A stretch of DNA of 64,000 nucleotides, taken from NCBI GenBank assembly GCA_033765145.1, contig JANRIH010000036.1:62001-126000 (forward strand), in the 5' to 3' direction. The translations under genes were made by a program, and so were the position numbers. The notes under the pieces were generated by a model. That model ran no database searches. It had not been told where the DNA came from and saw only the letters and a list, made by a program, of their open reading frames with translations. This DNA is from JAGVSR01 sp033765145. Lineage in GTDB: Bacteria > Pseudomonadota > Alphaproteobacteria > Rhizobiales > Hyphomicrobiaceae. Every line of letters starts with the position of its first letter. Position 1 is the stretch's first letter. Positions 8,808 to 20,029 of the stretch are shown here, piece by piece.

Positions 8808-8838
8808 ACGACGGCGGCGCATTCTAGGGGACGTTGGC

Positions 8839-9456
8839 ATGCCTCTCATTTCTGATCAGGACAGCAACCGGATCGCGGACGCCATCGCGGCCGCGGAGGC
8901 CAAGACGTCGGGCGAGATCGTCGCCGTCGTCGCTGCGGAAAGTTCGAGCTATCTCTACGGTCCGTTCCTCTGGGCCGCCCTTCCCGCGCTCGTCGTCCCC
9001 TGGCCGCTCATCTATTTCACGTGGATGCCGATCCACCTCATCTATATGGTCCAGCTCGCGGTCTTCTTTCTGCTGCTCGCGATCTTCCTGCCGCGACCGA
9101 ACCGATACTGGCTCATTCCCCGGAGCGTGATGCGGGAGCAGGCCCACCGGCGGGCCGTCGAGCAGTTTCTCGCTCAGAATCTGCATACAACCCACGGCCG
9201 GACCGGCGTTCTCATTTACGTGTCGGTCGCCGAGCGTTTCGCGGAAATTCTGGCCGACACCGGGATCGACAAACATGTCGACAAGGCGACGTGGCAGGCG
9301 ATCGTCGACGAGTTGACGGGGCATCTCGGCCGCAACAATCCGGGCGATGGTTTCGTGGCCGCCATTTCCACGTGCGGCGACCTCTTGGCGAAACACTATC
9401 CGCCGGGCAGTGCCGATCCCAACGAGTTGCCCGATCACCTGATCGTTCTGGAATAG
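8839..9456 (+). CDS. Second TPM-domain membrane protein
   Basis: This 205-residue protein also belongs to the TPM superfamily but in a different arrangement. A short N-terminal helix and strand (DQDSNRIADAIAAAEAKTSGEIVAVV, quoted in part as AEAKTSGEIVAVV) are split from the rest by two membrane helices (about residues 42-62 and 68-90), and the domain resumes with GRTGVLIYVSVAERFAEILAD and a C-terminal CGDLLAKHYPPG. No signal peptide is seen. The ATG at 8839 has AGGGGA upstream. It follows the first TPM gene by 31 bp, in the same orientation. Confidence 0.85.
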   Translation: MPLISDQDSNRIADAIAAAEAKTSGEIVAVVAAESSSYLYGPFLWAALPALVVPWPLIYFTWMPIHLIYMVQLAVFFLLLAIFLPRPNRYWLIPRSVMREQAHRRAVEQFLAQNLHTTHGRTGVLIYVSVAERFAEILADTGIDKHVDKATWQAIVDELTGHLGRNNPGDGFVAAISTCGDLLAKHYPPGSADPNELPDHLIVLE

Positions 9457-9584
9457 CGATTTGGGGTCCGGCGGCATGACGCTGATGCGCTAACCCATCG
9501 ACTTGACATGCGGATCGGGGGGCGCGCATCGTCCGGCCCGAGATGCGGTGCCGGGTCAACGGGCAGCCGCCAAGGATAGCCGCC

Positions 9585-10628
9585 ATGAGCCCGACGCCAC
9601 CCTGGGCGTCCAGGAGCGAGGTTTCACACGTGGACACACCGGTCAGCGATCGCGGGGCACAGCCCTCCGCCGTGCGCACCTATCTGAAGTTCGAAATTCC
9701 CGTCATCGCCGAACTCGAGCGAAAAGTTCAGGAACTGCGCGCGCTCGAGGCGTCCGGGACCGCGGTCTCAATCTCGGACGAGATCAAGAAGCTCGAGCAA
9801 AAGGCCCGTGCCGCGCTCGCCGACACCTACAACAAGCTGACGCCCTGGCAGAAGACGGAAGTCGCACGTCACCAGGAGCGTCCGCATTTCCGCGATTACA
9901 TCGATATCCTGATCGACGAATTCACGCCGCTCGCGGGCGACCGGTATTTCGGCGAGGATGCCGCCATCGTCGGCGGTATCGGCCGCTTCCAGGGCCGTTC
10001 GGTCATGGTCATCGGCCATGAGAAGGGCTGGGACACGGAAAGCCGCATCCGGCACAACTTCGGCATGGCGCGGCCCGAGGGCTACCGGAAAGCGATCCGG
10101 CTGATGGAGATGGCCGACCGCTTCGGACTACCGGTGCTGACGCTCGTCGATACGGCAGGCGCCTATCCGGGCGTCGATGCCGAGCAGCGGGGCCAGGCGG
10201 AAGCCATCGCGCGGTCGACGGACTGCTGCCTCGCGCTCGGCGTGCCGCTCATCGCCGTCGTGATTGGCGAGGGCGGGTCAGGCGGCGCAGTCGCCATCGC
10301 GACGGCCAATCGCATATTGATGCTGGAGCACTCGATCTACACCGTGGCCTCGCCCGAGGCCGCAGCGTCGATCCTCTGGCGCGATTCCGGCAAAGCGATC
10401 GATGCCGCGACCAACATGCGGATCACGGCCCAGGACCTCGAAGCGATGGGCGTGATCGACGTCATCGTGAAGGAGCCGATCGGGGGCGCGCACCGCGACA
10501 AGTCGCTGGCGGCGAAGAATGTGGGAGAGGCAATCAGTAAGGCCTTCATGGAATTCGAGGGCAAGAGCCGCGAGGAGGTCCGCCGGCAGCGGCATGACCG
10601 ATTCCTCGAAATCGGGCGGGCCTTGTAA
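9585..10628 (+). CDS. accA: Acetyl-CoA carboxylase carboxyltransferase subunit alpha
   Basis: AccA forms the carboxyltransferase heterotetramer with AccD and makes malonyl-CoA for fatty acid synthesis. Family motifs are clear: RTYLKFEIPVIAELE and the coiled coil after it, ARPEGYRKAIRLMEMADRFG, LVDTAGAYPGVDAE, and the oxyanion segment GEGGSGGAVAIATANR followed by MLEHSIYTVASPE. The product is 347 residues from the ATG at 9585 (AAGGA upstream). Typical members are about 317-320 residues and begin close to the RTYL segment, so a GTG near 9628 is an alternative start. A TTGACA lies at 9502-9507, without a clear -10. Confidence 0.95.
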   Translation: MSPTPPWASRSEVSHVDTPVSDRGAQPSAVRTYLKFEIPVIAELERKVQELRALEASGTAVSISDEIKKLEQKARAALADTYNKLTPWQKTEVARHQERPHFRDYIDILIDEFTPLAGDRYFGEDAAIVGGIGRFQGRSVMVIGHEKGWDTESRIRHNFGMARPEGYRKAIRLMEMADRFGLPVLTLVDTAGAYPGVDAEQRGQAEAIARSTDCCLALGVPLIAVVIGEGGSGGAVAIATANRILMLEHSIYTVASPEAAASILWRDSGKAIDAATNMRITAQDLEAMGVIDVIVKEPIGGAHRDKSLAAKNVGEAISKAFMEFEGKSREEVRRQRHDRFLEIGRAL

Positions 10629-10821
10629 CCGACCCGGCCGATCCCGTCCGATCCCGTCTCAACTCAAGTCCTTCATAACGCGCACCAATTCGTCAAACCG
10701 GCGCCGCAATTTCTCGCAAGATGCCTCGTTGACATTAGCCAAGAGCGATCGCACTCTCCGCGGTCGGGGGATCGTAACCTTAGTGATTTGTTAACGGGAC
10801 CAACGCGATGGTGGCCGCCTC

Positions 10822-11895
10822 ATGGCTCGGTATCTGCGTTTGCGTTCATATTCGGGGGGACATGGGACGTTGACGACGGCCCTATTCCGCTCCCTGTTCC
10901 TGGCGGCCGGGCTCGCGCTCGCCGGCTGCGGGAGCGTACCTGATCTCACGCCGGCCGAGCAGCCTCTCCCCAAGGAAACTCTGGATCTCATCGGCAAGAA
11001 GGGCATGCAGCCCGGCGCGCCAATCTTCGTCCGTATCTTCAAGGAAGAATCGGAACTCGAGGTCTGGAAGGCGCGCGACGATGGCCGCTACTATCACTTC
11101 AAGACCTATCCCATCTGCAATTGGTCCGGCGAACTCGGGCCTAAGCTCGCGAAGGGCGACAAGCAGGCGCCCGAGGGCTTCTACTCGATCAAACCACAGC
11201 AGATGAAGCCCGACTCGAGCTTCCACGTGGCGTTCAATCTCGGCTTCCCGAACGCATACGACCGCGCGCACAATCGCACAGGCGAATTCTTGATGGTGCA
11301 CGGCAAGTGCACGTCGGCGGGGTGCTACGCGATGACGGACGCGCTCGCCGAGGAGATCTACGCTCTGGCGAGAGAAGCGTTCCGCGGCGGCCAACAGCAT
11401 TTCGAAGTGCACGCTTTTCCGTTCCGCATGACGAACGAAAAGCTCGACCGGTTCCGCAAGCACAAGTGGCACAAGTTCTGGTCGCGCCTGAAGGACGGCT
11501 ACGACTACTTCGAGACCTATCGCGTGCCGCCGAACGTCGCCGTTTGCGAGCGGCAGTATCACGTAAACGTCGCTTGGCCCGAGAGCCGCAAGCTTGATGC
11601 CGACGGGGTTTGCCCGGCGTTCCAGCGGCCGCAGATAGAACCGTTCGTTCCCAAGGCCGAAATGCAGCAAATCGCCGATCAGCGCATCACGGTGCCGGGA
11701 CCCAAGTCACGCGATGCGCAGGCGGTCGCGACGGCAGCCGAGAACGTCGTCGTCGAGGACAGCGTCGCGGCCTCGGAAGCCAGCGCGTGGACGTTCATCG
11801 CGAGCCAGCCGAACAGTGGTTCGAGTGCAGCACCGGAAGCAACGGGCGCCATCGGCCCCCCGGCTGCCGCGGGCCTCGCTCCGGTGGCCCCGTAA
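10822..11895 (+). CDS. YafK/DpaA-type L,D-transpeptidase-family lipoprotein (copy 1)
   Basis: The 357-residue product has a lipoprotein signal (LALAGC, Cys about 36) and a YkuD-like catalytic domain of the YafK subgroup. Its diagnostic core is LMVHGKCTSAGCYAMTD, with His160, Cys163 and Cys168. The domain also has FVRIFKEESELEVW, YPICNWSGELGPK and FNLGFPNAYDRAH. YafK-type enzymes act on peptidoglycan; E. coli DpaA (LdtF) detaches Braun lipoprotein from the wall. A Cys-containing segment (NVAVCERQYHV) follows the domain, then a low-complexity Ala/Ser/Pro tail of about 90 residues. The start is uncertain: a TTG at 10870 behind a G-rich ribosome site would give a standard lipoprotein signal. First of three consecutive paralogues. 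Confidence 0.88.
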   Translation: MARYLRLRSYSGGHGTLTTALFRSLFLAAGLALAGCGSVPDLTPAEQPLPKETLDLIGKKGMQPGAPIFVRIFKEESELEVWKARDDGRYYHFKTYPICNWSGELGPKLAKGDKQAPEGFYSIKPQQMKPDSSFHVAFNLGFPNAYDRAHNRTGEFLMVHGKCTSAGCYAMTDALAEEIYALAREAFRGGQQHFEVHAFPFRMTNEKLDRFRKHKWHKFWSRLKDGYDYFETYRVPPNVAVCERQYHVNVAWPESRKLDADGVCPAFQRPQIEPFVPKAEMQQIADQRITVPGPKSRDAQAVATAAENVVVEDSVAASEASAWTFIASQPNSGSSAAPEATGAIGPPAAAGLAPVAP

Positions 11896-11953
11896 TGGCC
11901 GCAGTCGCGGTCTCTCTTGTCTCGATCGATTGACGCGACAAGGGACGGATTGA

Positions 11954-12865
11954 TTGGCCGACGCATCCCAAAAGACTCCCAAGCGCGACGCCGGGCGGAC
12001 GTTTCGCCGCTTCCGGAGCATTTTCCTTTTCGGTGTGATCGCGATCGTCGCCGCGATCGGCGCGTTGTCGGCGATTCCCCCGATGCAAGCCGACCGGCTG
12101 ATGATCGGGCTGGAACGGCAGTTTCGGCTCGCCCTTTATGGCGTCGGCGCGACGCTCCCCGGTACGCCGGATCTCGCGCAGCTCGACGCGCGGCTCAGCG
12201 CCAAGGGACTGAAACTCGGTGCACCGGTCTTCATGCGCGTCTTCAAACGCGAATTCCTGCTCGAGCTTTGGATCAAGAAGGGGCAGCGCTTCGAACACTT
12301 CGCGACCTATCCCATCTGCAAATGGTCTGGCGCGCTCGGCCCAAAACTTGCGACGGGTGATCGCCAATCGCCCGAGGGCGTCTACACGGTCGGGAAATCT
12401 CAACTCAATCCGAACAGCCGCTGGTATCGCTCCTTCAATCTCGGCTTTCCGAACGCCTACGATCAGGCCCACGACCGGACGGGTTCCTTCCTGATGGTGC
12501 ACGGCGGCTGCGGCTCGATCGGCTGCTATGCCATGACCAACGCCGTTATCGGCGAAATCTGGGAAATCGTCACGAAGGCACTCGATGGCGGACAGCCCCG
12601 ATTCCAAGTCCAGGTGTTTCCATTCCGCATGACGGACGCGAACCTCGCGCGCTATGCGGGCCATCGATGGGAGCCATTCTGGCGGAGCCTCAAGCCTGCT
12701 CACGACCTGTTCGAAGCGGACCGGCTGCCGCCCGTCGCGTCTGTCTGCAACAGGGCGTACGAATTCCGCTCAGGCACAGGGCAGCGGGAGGTTACGGCGC
12801 CAATCGCAACGGCGTGCCCCGCGTCACGGAACCGAACGACGGCTCCAGCGTCAACTGGGTCGTGA
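11954..12865 (+). CDS. YafK/DpaA-type L,D-transpeptidase-family protein (copy 2), membrane-anchored
   Basis: The 303-residue paralogue has an N-terminal membrane helix (about residues 22-42) rather than a lipobox, with no clear cleavage site. It shares with copy 1 and copy 3 the pre-domain motif LPGTPDLAQLDARLSAKG, the core FMRVFKREFLLELW, YPICKWSGALGPK, and the catalytic MVHGGCGSIGCYAMT (His183, Cys186, Cys191). After the domain it keeps the conserved PPVASVCNRAYEF segment and then ends with a short unstructured tail. The start is TTG at 11954 with AGGGACGGA upstream. It lies 58 bp after copy 1 and the three were probably made by tandem duplication. Confidence 0.87.
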   Translation: MADASQKTPKRDAGRTFRRFRSIFLFGVIAIVAAIGALSAIPPMQADRLMIGLERQFRLALYGVGATLPGTPDLAQLDARLSAKGLKLGAPVFMRVFKREFLLELWIKKGQRFEHFATYPICKWSGALGPKLATGDRQSPEGVYTVGKSQLNPNSRWYRSFNLGFPNAYDQAHDRTGSFLMVHGGCGSIGCYAMTNAVIGEIWEIVTKALDGGQPRFQVQVFPFRMTDANLARYAGHRWEPFWRSLKPAHDLFEADRLPPVASVCNRAYEFRSGTGQREVTAPIATACPASRNRTTAPASTGS

Positions 12866-13013
12866 CCGGCTTGACGGGTCCGGCGGGCCACGGGTCTTAG
12901 CCATATCCCCCGCCGAACAGTCCTTCTGACCCGGAACAGGTTGTCACCGCCGGTGCCCAACGGGTAGATTTCCGCATCGTTGGACCGAAGGGTCGAGCGT
13001 CGAGGATCACGCC

Positions 13014-14219
13014 GTGCCGACAGGTTATTGGTCAACGATCGTTCGATGGCTCGCCGCGCTCGCCGTGGTGGGGATGCCGACGATCGTCCATGCACTCTCG
13101 ATCGAACTCAAGGACGCCGCGCCCGATCGCGTGGAGCGGCAGCGCGCGGCTGCGCTCGGCCGGTTGCCGCTGCCCGGAACGCCCGATACGACCCGAACGG
13201 CGGAGCGACTCTCCGAACGCGGCATGAAACTCGGCGCATCGGCACTCGTGCGCATCTTCAAAGAGGAATCCTCGCTCGAAGTCTGGCTTGAAAAGGACGG
13301 CCGTTTCGAGCTTTTCGCCAGCTATCCGATCTGCCACTGGTCGGGCACGCTCGGACCCAAAGTCCGCGAAGGGGACAAGCAGACACCGGAAGGTTTCTAC
13401 ACCATCACGTCGCGTCAACTGCATCGCATCGGACGCTGGCCGCGCGCGTTGAACCTCGGATTTCCGAACGCCTTCGACCAGGCTCACAAGCGTAGTGGGT
13501 CCTACATCCTCGTGCACGGCGGTTGCACTTCGGTCGGTTGCTTCGCGATGACCAACCCGGTCATGACGGAAATCTACGGGATCGTTTCAGCGGCGTTGCG
13601 CGGCGGGCAGCGACACGTGCCGGTTCACGTCTTCCCGTTCCGACTGACGGAGGATAATTTCGCGAAGTACAAGTCCAGCGAATGGGCGGGGTTCTGGCGC
13701 GACCTCAAAGTGGGATACGACAGCTTCGAGCGGACACGTCTCGCGCCGCGCGTGAGCGTGTGTGACGGCCGCTATCAACTGAGCGACGGCATCGCGAGCA
13801 AAGGCCCGTCGGAGGCGGGCGTCACCGGCCCTTTAGCCGTGTGCGGCGCGACGGCCGCCGCACTCCGGGACCGGGACAAATCCGTGTCGCTTGTGCCCCT
13901 CGCGGAGACGATGGGACCAGGGGCGCCGATCGCGGGACAGGGGCCGACCAATCCCAGGGAAACGCCGACCGAGACCGATCGGCGGCCGCTCGCTGATCCG
14001 TTGGGGTCGCGGGCTTCGACGGCGGCGGCTCTTGCATCTTCCGATCCTATTTCGACCGACCTCATGTACGAAGTCGTTCCCAATCTCGTCCAAGGCGGCA
14101 GGGAGCGTGCCGACGCGCCATCGAAGCCGCCGTGCAATACCGGATTGCCGAGCTGCCGGAAGTTCCTGGCGCTACGCGCCAAGAAGACGTCGCGCCTCGC
14201 CGCGGTTCGGTCGCGCTGA
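13014..14219 (+). CDS. YafK/DpaA-type L,D-transpeptidase-family protein (copy 3), exported
   Basis: The 401-residue paralogue has a signal peptide (about residues 1-27, ending IVHA), the shared LPLPGTPDTTRTAERLSERG motif, ALVRIFKEESSLEVW, and the catalytic LVHGGCTSVGCFAMT (His168, Cys171, Cys176). The post-domain segment APRVSVCDGRYQLSDG aligns with copies 1 and 2. The last 140 residues are low-complexity, rich in Thr, Pro, Ala and Arg. The start is GTG at 13014 with GGATCA upstream. It differs from the other two in its way of leaving the cytoplasm and in its longer tail, which suggests division of labour in the periplasm (inference). Confidence 0.87.
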   Translation: MPTGYWSTIVRWLAALAVVGMPTIVHALSIELKDAAPDRVERQRAAALGRLPLPGTPDTTRTAERLSERGMKLGASALVRIFKEESSLEVWLEKDGRFELFASYPICHWSGTLGPKVREGDKQTPEGFYTITSRQLHRIGRWPRALNLGFPNAFDQAHKRSGSYILVHGGCTSVGCFAMTNPVMTEIYGIVSAALRGGQRHVPVHVFPFRLTEDNFAKYKSSEWAGFWRDLKVGYDSFERTRLAPRVSVCDGRYQLSDGIASKGPSEAGVTGPLAVCGATAAALRDRDKSVSLVPLAETMGPGAPIAGQGPTNPRETPTETDRRPLADPLGSRASTAAALASSDPISTDLMYEVVPNLVQGGRERADAPSKPPCNTGLPSCRKFLALRAKKTSRLAAVRSR

Positions 14220-14330
14220 TTTCCCTCACCCCGCACGAGCCTCTGCCGGGTTGCGCGCTCGACGCGCGGATGCCATATCGGCCGAGATTTCTCCTGCGTG
14301 GAAATTGACGCCAGAACTGGACCTTGGCCG

Positions 14331-14891
14331 ATGTCAAAAGAACTGCCCGTGACCATCGAGCGCCTGCTCGAGAACGTCGTGTTCGCGAGCCGCTGGCTGC
14401 TGGCACCCTTCTACCTGGGTCTCGCGCTATCGATCGTGGTGCTGCTCATCAAGTTCATGGCCGAGTTCTGGCATCTCGCCGTGCATGCTTTCACAGCCAC
14501 CGAATCCGAGGTCATCCTCGGCGTCCTGGCTCTCGTGGACCTCTCGCTCATGGGTTCGCTGCTGATCATCGTGATCTTCTCAGGATATGAGAACTTCGTT
14601 TCGAAGATCGATCACGCCGGACATCGCGACTGGCCCGAGTGGATGGGCACGATCGATTTCAGCGCGCTCAAGCTAAAACTCCTGTCCTCGATCGTCGCGA
14701 TCTCGGCCATCCACCTCTTGAAGCAGTTCATGTCTCTCAAGGCGATCACGCCGGAAGCCGAACGCTCGATCTTCTGGCTCGTCGTCATCCACGTGGTGTT
14801 CGTGGTGTCGAGCGTGCTGCTTGCGCTTTCGGATCGGATCGCGGGGCACGACAAGGGCGACAAAACGTCAAGCGGCGGCAGCGGCCACTGA
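14331..14891 (+). CDS. TIGR00645/YqhA (UPF0114) family inner-membrane protein
   Basis: The 186-residue protein has the YqhA signature: ENVVFASRWLLAPFYLGLA at the N terminus, then LGVLALVDLSLMGSLLIIV, YENFVSKID, and WMGTIDFSALKLKLLSSIVAISAIHLLK before the last helix (quoted in parts). Four membrane helices are visible, at about residues 20-42, 58-82, 108-128 and 142-162. The function of the family is unknown. The ATG at 14331 is preferred because the family begins a few residues before this motif; an in-frame GTG lies at 14298. It stands alone after the YafK-like genes. Confidence 0.9.
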   Translation: MSKELPVTIERLLENVVFASRWLLAPFYLGLALSIVVLLIKFMAEFWHLAVHAFTATESEVILGVLALVDLSLMGSLLIIVIFSGYENFVSKIDHAGHRDWPEWMGTIDFSALKLKLLSSIVAISAIHLLKQFMSLKAITPEAERSIFWLVVIHVVFVVSSVLLALSDRIAGHDKGDKTSSGGSGH

Positions 14892-14940
14892 GGTCCGTGC
14901 GCTCTTTTCAACTTGTCGGACAATGAACCACGCGAGGGCC

Positions 14941-15468
14941 TCAATGGCCCTCGTGGCCTTTGTGATGGCCGTCGTGGCCGCGGCTGCTGCCGCCGTGGTC
15001 GGGGATCTTGCCCGGAGCCTCGACGAAGAACTCGACCTTCACCTTGCCGGCGTCCTCGAAGACCAGCGTGCCGTCAATGTAGGTGTCTTCGTCGTAGGAC
15101 TTCGTCAGATCGAGAAACATGATGTGCATGCCGTTCGGCGCGAAATCGATCTCGGCGCCGGGCGCGATCTCCACCCCCTCGTCGAGGCGGCGCATGGACG
15201 CCACGCCATTGTCGATCGTGGTCGCGTGGATTTCGGCTTTCGCAGCGCCGTCCAGGCTCGCGCTCAAGAGGCGGTCGGGCTTCTTGCCGACGTTCTTGAT
15301 CGTCACGTAGCCGGCGGTCACGGTCGATCCCTTGGGAACCGACCGAATCCAGGGATGCACGATCTCGATCTTCTTGGCCTTGGTCTCGTGAGCCAGGGCC
15401 ATGGACGACGGAATGGCCATAATCGTTCCCAGCGCCGCCACGAGGCAGGCAGTTTGCCAAACGCGCAT
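14941..15468 (-). CDS. PCu(A)C-type periplasmic copper chaperone
   Basis: The 175-residue product has a signal peptide (MRVWQTACLVAALG to SMALAH) and a cupredoxin-like PCu(A)C domain. The copper motif has the family form H-x(10)-M ... H-x-M: His in AEIHATTIDNG, Met in ASMRRLDEG, and HIM in NGMHIMFLDL. The tail is rich in His and Gly (HGGSSRGHDGHHKGHEGH), a likely extra metal-binding stretch. PCu(A)C proteins deliver Cu(I) to cytochrome oxidase during assembly. The ATG at 15468 has GGAG eight bases upstream. It lies downstream of secA in the same orientation; the pairing has no obvious functional meaning. Confidence 0.9.
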   Translation of the reverse strand: MRVWQTACLVAALGTIMAIPSSMALAHETKAKKIEIVHPWIRSVPKGSTVTAGYVTIKNVGKKPDRLLSASLDGAAKAEIHATTIDNGVASMRRLDEGVEIAPGAEIDFAPNGMHIMFLDLTKSYDEDTYIDGTLVFEDAGKVKVEFFVEAPGKIPDHGGSSRGHDGHHKGHEGH

Positions 15469-15502
15469 CAAACTCAACTCCGATGTGTCCCCGCCAGTGT
15501 CG

Positions 15503-18475
<2,973 letters not shown>

Positions 18476-18919
18476 AGGGTCAAATCCTTGCGAAGAGCGG
18501 AGCGAGCGGGTTGCCGCAAACAGCGCTCGTGTGGTCACGGCCAGCGCGCCGGTCGCAAAACCAGCGGTCGGGGGCCGTTCTGGACGGAGCGCTGGCGGAA
18601 AGGGCCGCTGTCATGCGCGGCACGGTCCCCCGAGCGGGGCGTCGGTCGCCGATGACATAAGGAGCCACCCCTCTGATTGTCAACGCGACGGACCCGCTTT
18701 CGGGGCTGTCAGGCCGGGCTCTCAAAGCGGCCCGCCGGACCAACGACCTGGACGCCGAAAACGCGGGACCTCCGGCCCTCGCGAATCTCCAATTGTTCAC
18801 TTGGCAAGCCGGAAGACGGTGGTCTATGCCACCCCGTCCCACTCGCGTCGCTCTTTCGGGCGCGCGCCACATCCTCCGGGCGCGCAAGACGTGCAACCGG
18901 CACAGATCGAAGGAACGCC
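18476..18919. other. Divergent intergenic region between secA and the parvulin gene
   Basis: These 444 bases hold the promoters of two divergent genes. Open frames on either strand have no similarity I recognise. The only clear signal is the minus-strand TTGACA/TATGTC pair listed separately. No RNA gene or repeat was seen. Confidence 0.4.
18654..18683 (-). promoter_or_regulatory. Candidate secA promoter
   Basis: On the minus strand a perfect TTGACA (18683-18678) is followed after 18 bases by TATGTC (18659-18654), a sigma-70-like pair with a good -35 and a weak -10. It would give a leader of about 170 bases before secA. No other pair in the interval is as good. The call is tentative. Confidence 0.3.
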
Positions 18920-19876
18920 ATGCGAAAACTTTCCTTGTCAATTCATGTGCTTGCCTCAATGGCAAGCTTGGCGGCCCTCTCGCTACCGGCCGTCGCGGCC
19001 GACGAAACGATCATCGCCAAAGTCAATGGCCGGGATATCGTCGAGGCGGATCTCGCGCTTGCGGAGGCGGAAATCGGCGGCGAACTTGGCAACCTGCCGC
19101 AGAACGTGAAGCGCCGGGTGCTGGTCGAGTACATGATCGATAATCAGCTATTCGCGGAAGCTGCCGAGACCGACAAGCTCGCGACAGGCGCCGATTTCGA
19201 GCGCCGTCTCGCCTATTGGCGCCAGCGCGCGCTGCGCGACATCTACTTCGAGAAGAGCGTGCGCGGATCGATCAGCGAGGCGGTCGCGCGCGGGATCTAT
19301 GACGATAAGGTCAAGGGTCTCAAGACCGATGAGGAAGTCCAGGCCCGGCATATCCTCGTCAAGAGCGAGGACGCGGCGAAGGCACTGGTGGTCGAGATCG
19401 GCAAAGGCGCGGATTTCGCGGATCTTGCCAAGAAGAACTCAGAAGATCCGGGCTCGAAAGAGCAGGGCGGCATGCTCGGCTATTTCGGCCGCGGACAAAT
19501 GGTGCCGGCCTTCGAGGACGCCGCTTTTTCGCTGCAGAAGGGCGAAGTCTCGAAGCCCGTGCAAAGCCAGTTCGGCTGGCACATCATCAAAGTCGAGGAT
19601 CGCCGACAGAAGCCGCCGCCGAGCTTCGAGGAAGTGAAGGACCGGCTGATCGGCTCGATGGTGCAGAACAAGGCACAGGACATCGCCACCGGGCTCCGGT
19701 CCAAGGCTCAGATCACCTACGTGGACGCCGAGATCAAAAAGCTCGCCGACGAAGACGCCGCCAAGCGCGCGATCGCGGAAGAGGCGTTCAAGAACCAGAC
19801 GGAGGGCGCCCCCGGCAGCCCGGTGCCGGCGACCCCGGCTCCGCAACCGACGCCGACGCCCACGCCGACGCCCTGA
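18920..19876 (+). CDS. Periplasmic peptidylprolyl isomerase, parvulin (PpiC/SurA-like)
   Basis: The 318-residue protein has a signal peptide (ending LPAVAAD), an N-terminal helical chaperone-like part (about residues 28-150, with NGRDIVEADLALAE and QNVKRRVLVEYMIDNQLF), and one rotamase domain (about 160-255) with the parvulin motifs VQARHILVKSEDAA, FADLAKKNSEDPGSKEQGG and FGWHIIKVEDRR. A C-terminal Pro-Thr repeat (PTPTPTPTP) ends the protein. It probably helps fold outer-membrane or periplasmic proteins. ATG at 18920 with AAGGAAC upstream. A terminator-like hairpin follows the gene. It is divergent from secA, both linked to protein export. Confidence 0.92.
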   Translation: MRKLSLSIHVLASMASLAALSLPAVAADETIIAKVNGRDIVEADLALAEAEIGGELGNLPQNVKRRVLVEYMIDNQLFAEAAETDKLATGADFERRLAYWRQRALRDIYFEKSVRGSISEAVARGIYDDKVKGLKTDEEVQARHILVKSEDAAKALVVEIGKGADFADLAKKNSEDPGSKEQGGMLGYFGRGQMVPAFEDAAFSLQKGEVSKPVQSQFGWHIIKVEDRRQKPPPSFEEVKDRLIGSMVQNKAQDIATGLRSKAQITYVDAEIKKLADEDAAKRAIAEEAFKNQTEGAPGSPVPATPAPQPTPTPTPTP

Positions 19877-19922
19877 GCGGGTCCGGTCGTCCCGCCGATG
19901 CCATCGTCAGACCGTCAAACCC

Positions 19923-19951
19923 ATCAGGCCGCTTGAACAAGGCGGCCTGAT
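19923..19951 (+). terminator. Hairpin terminator downstream of the parvulin gene
   Basis: ATCAGGCCGC and GCGGCCTGAT form a perfect 10-bp stem around a 9-base loop, 46 bases after the stop codon. The downstream tract (CGTATTCTTAG) is only moderately T-rich, so termination may be partial. Confidence 0.65.
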
Positions 19952-20029
19952 CGTATTCTTAGGCTGCATCGGAGCCAATCCGGGCAACCGGTTCGGCTGG
20001 CTCGAATTCCTAGTATCGGTGAGCACACC

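Noticed and set aside
10729..10757. TTGACA upstream of the first YafK-like gene
   Set aside because: The matching -10 position reads CACTCT, too weak to call a promoter without transcript data.
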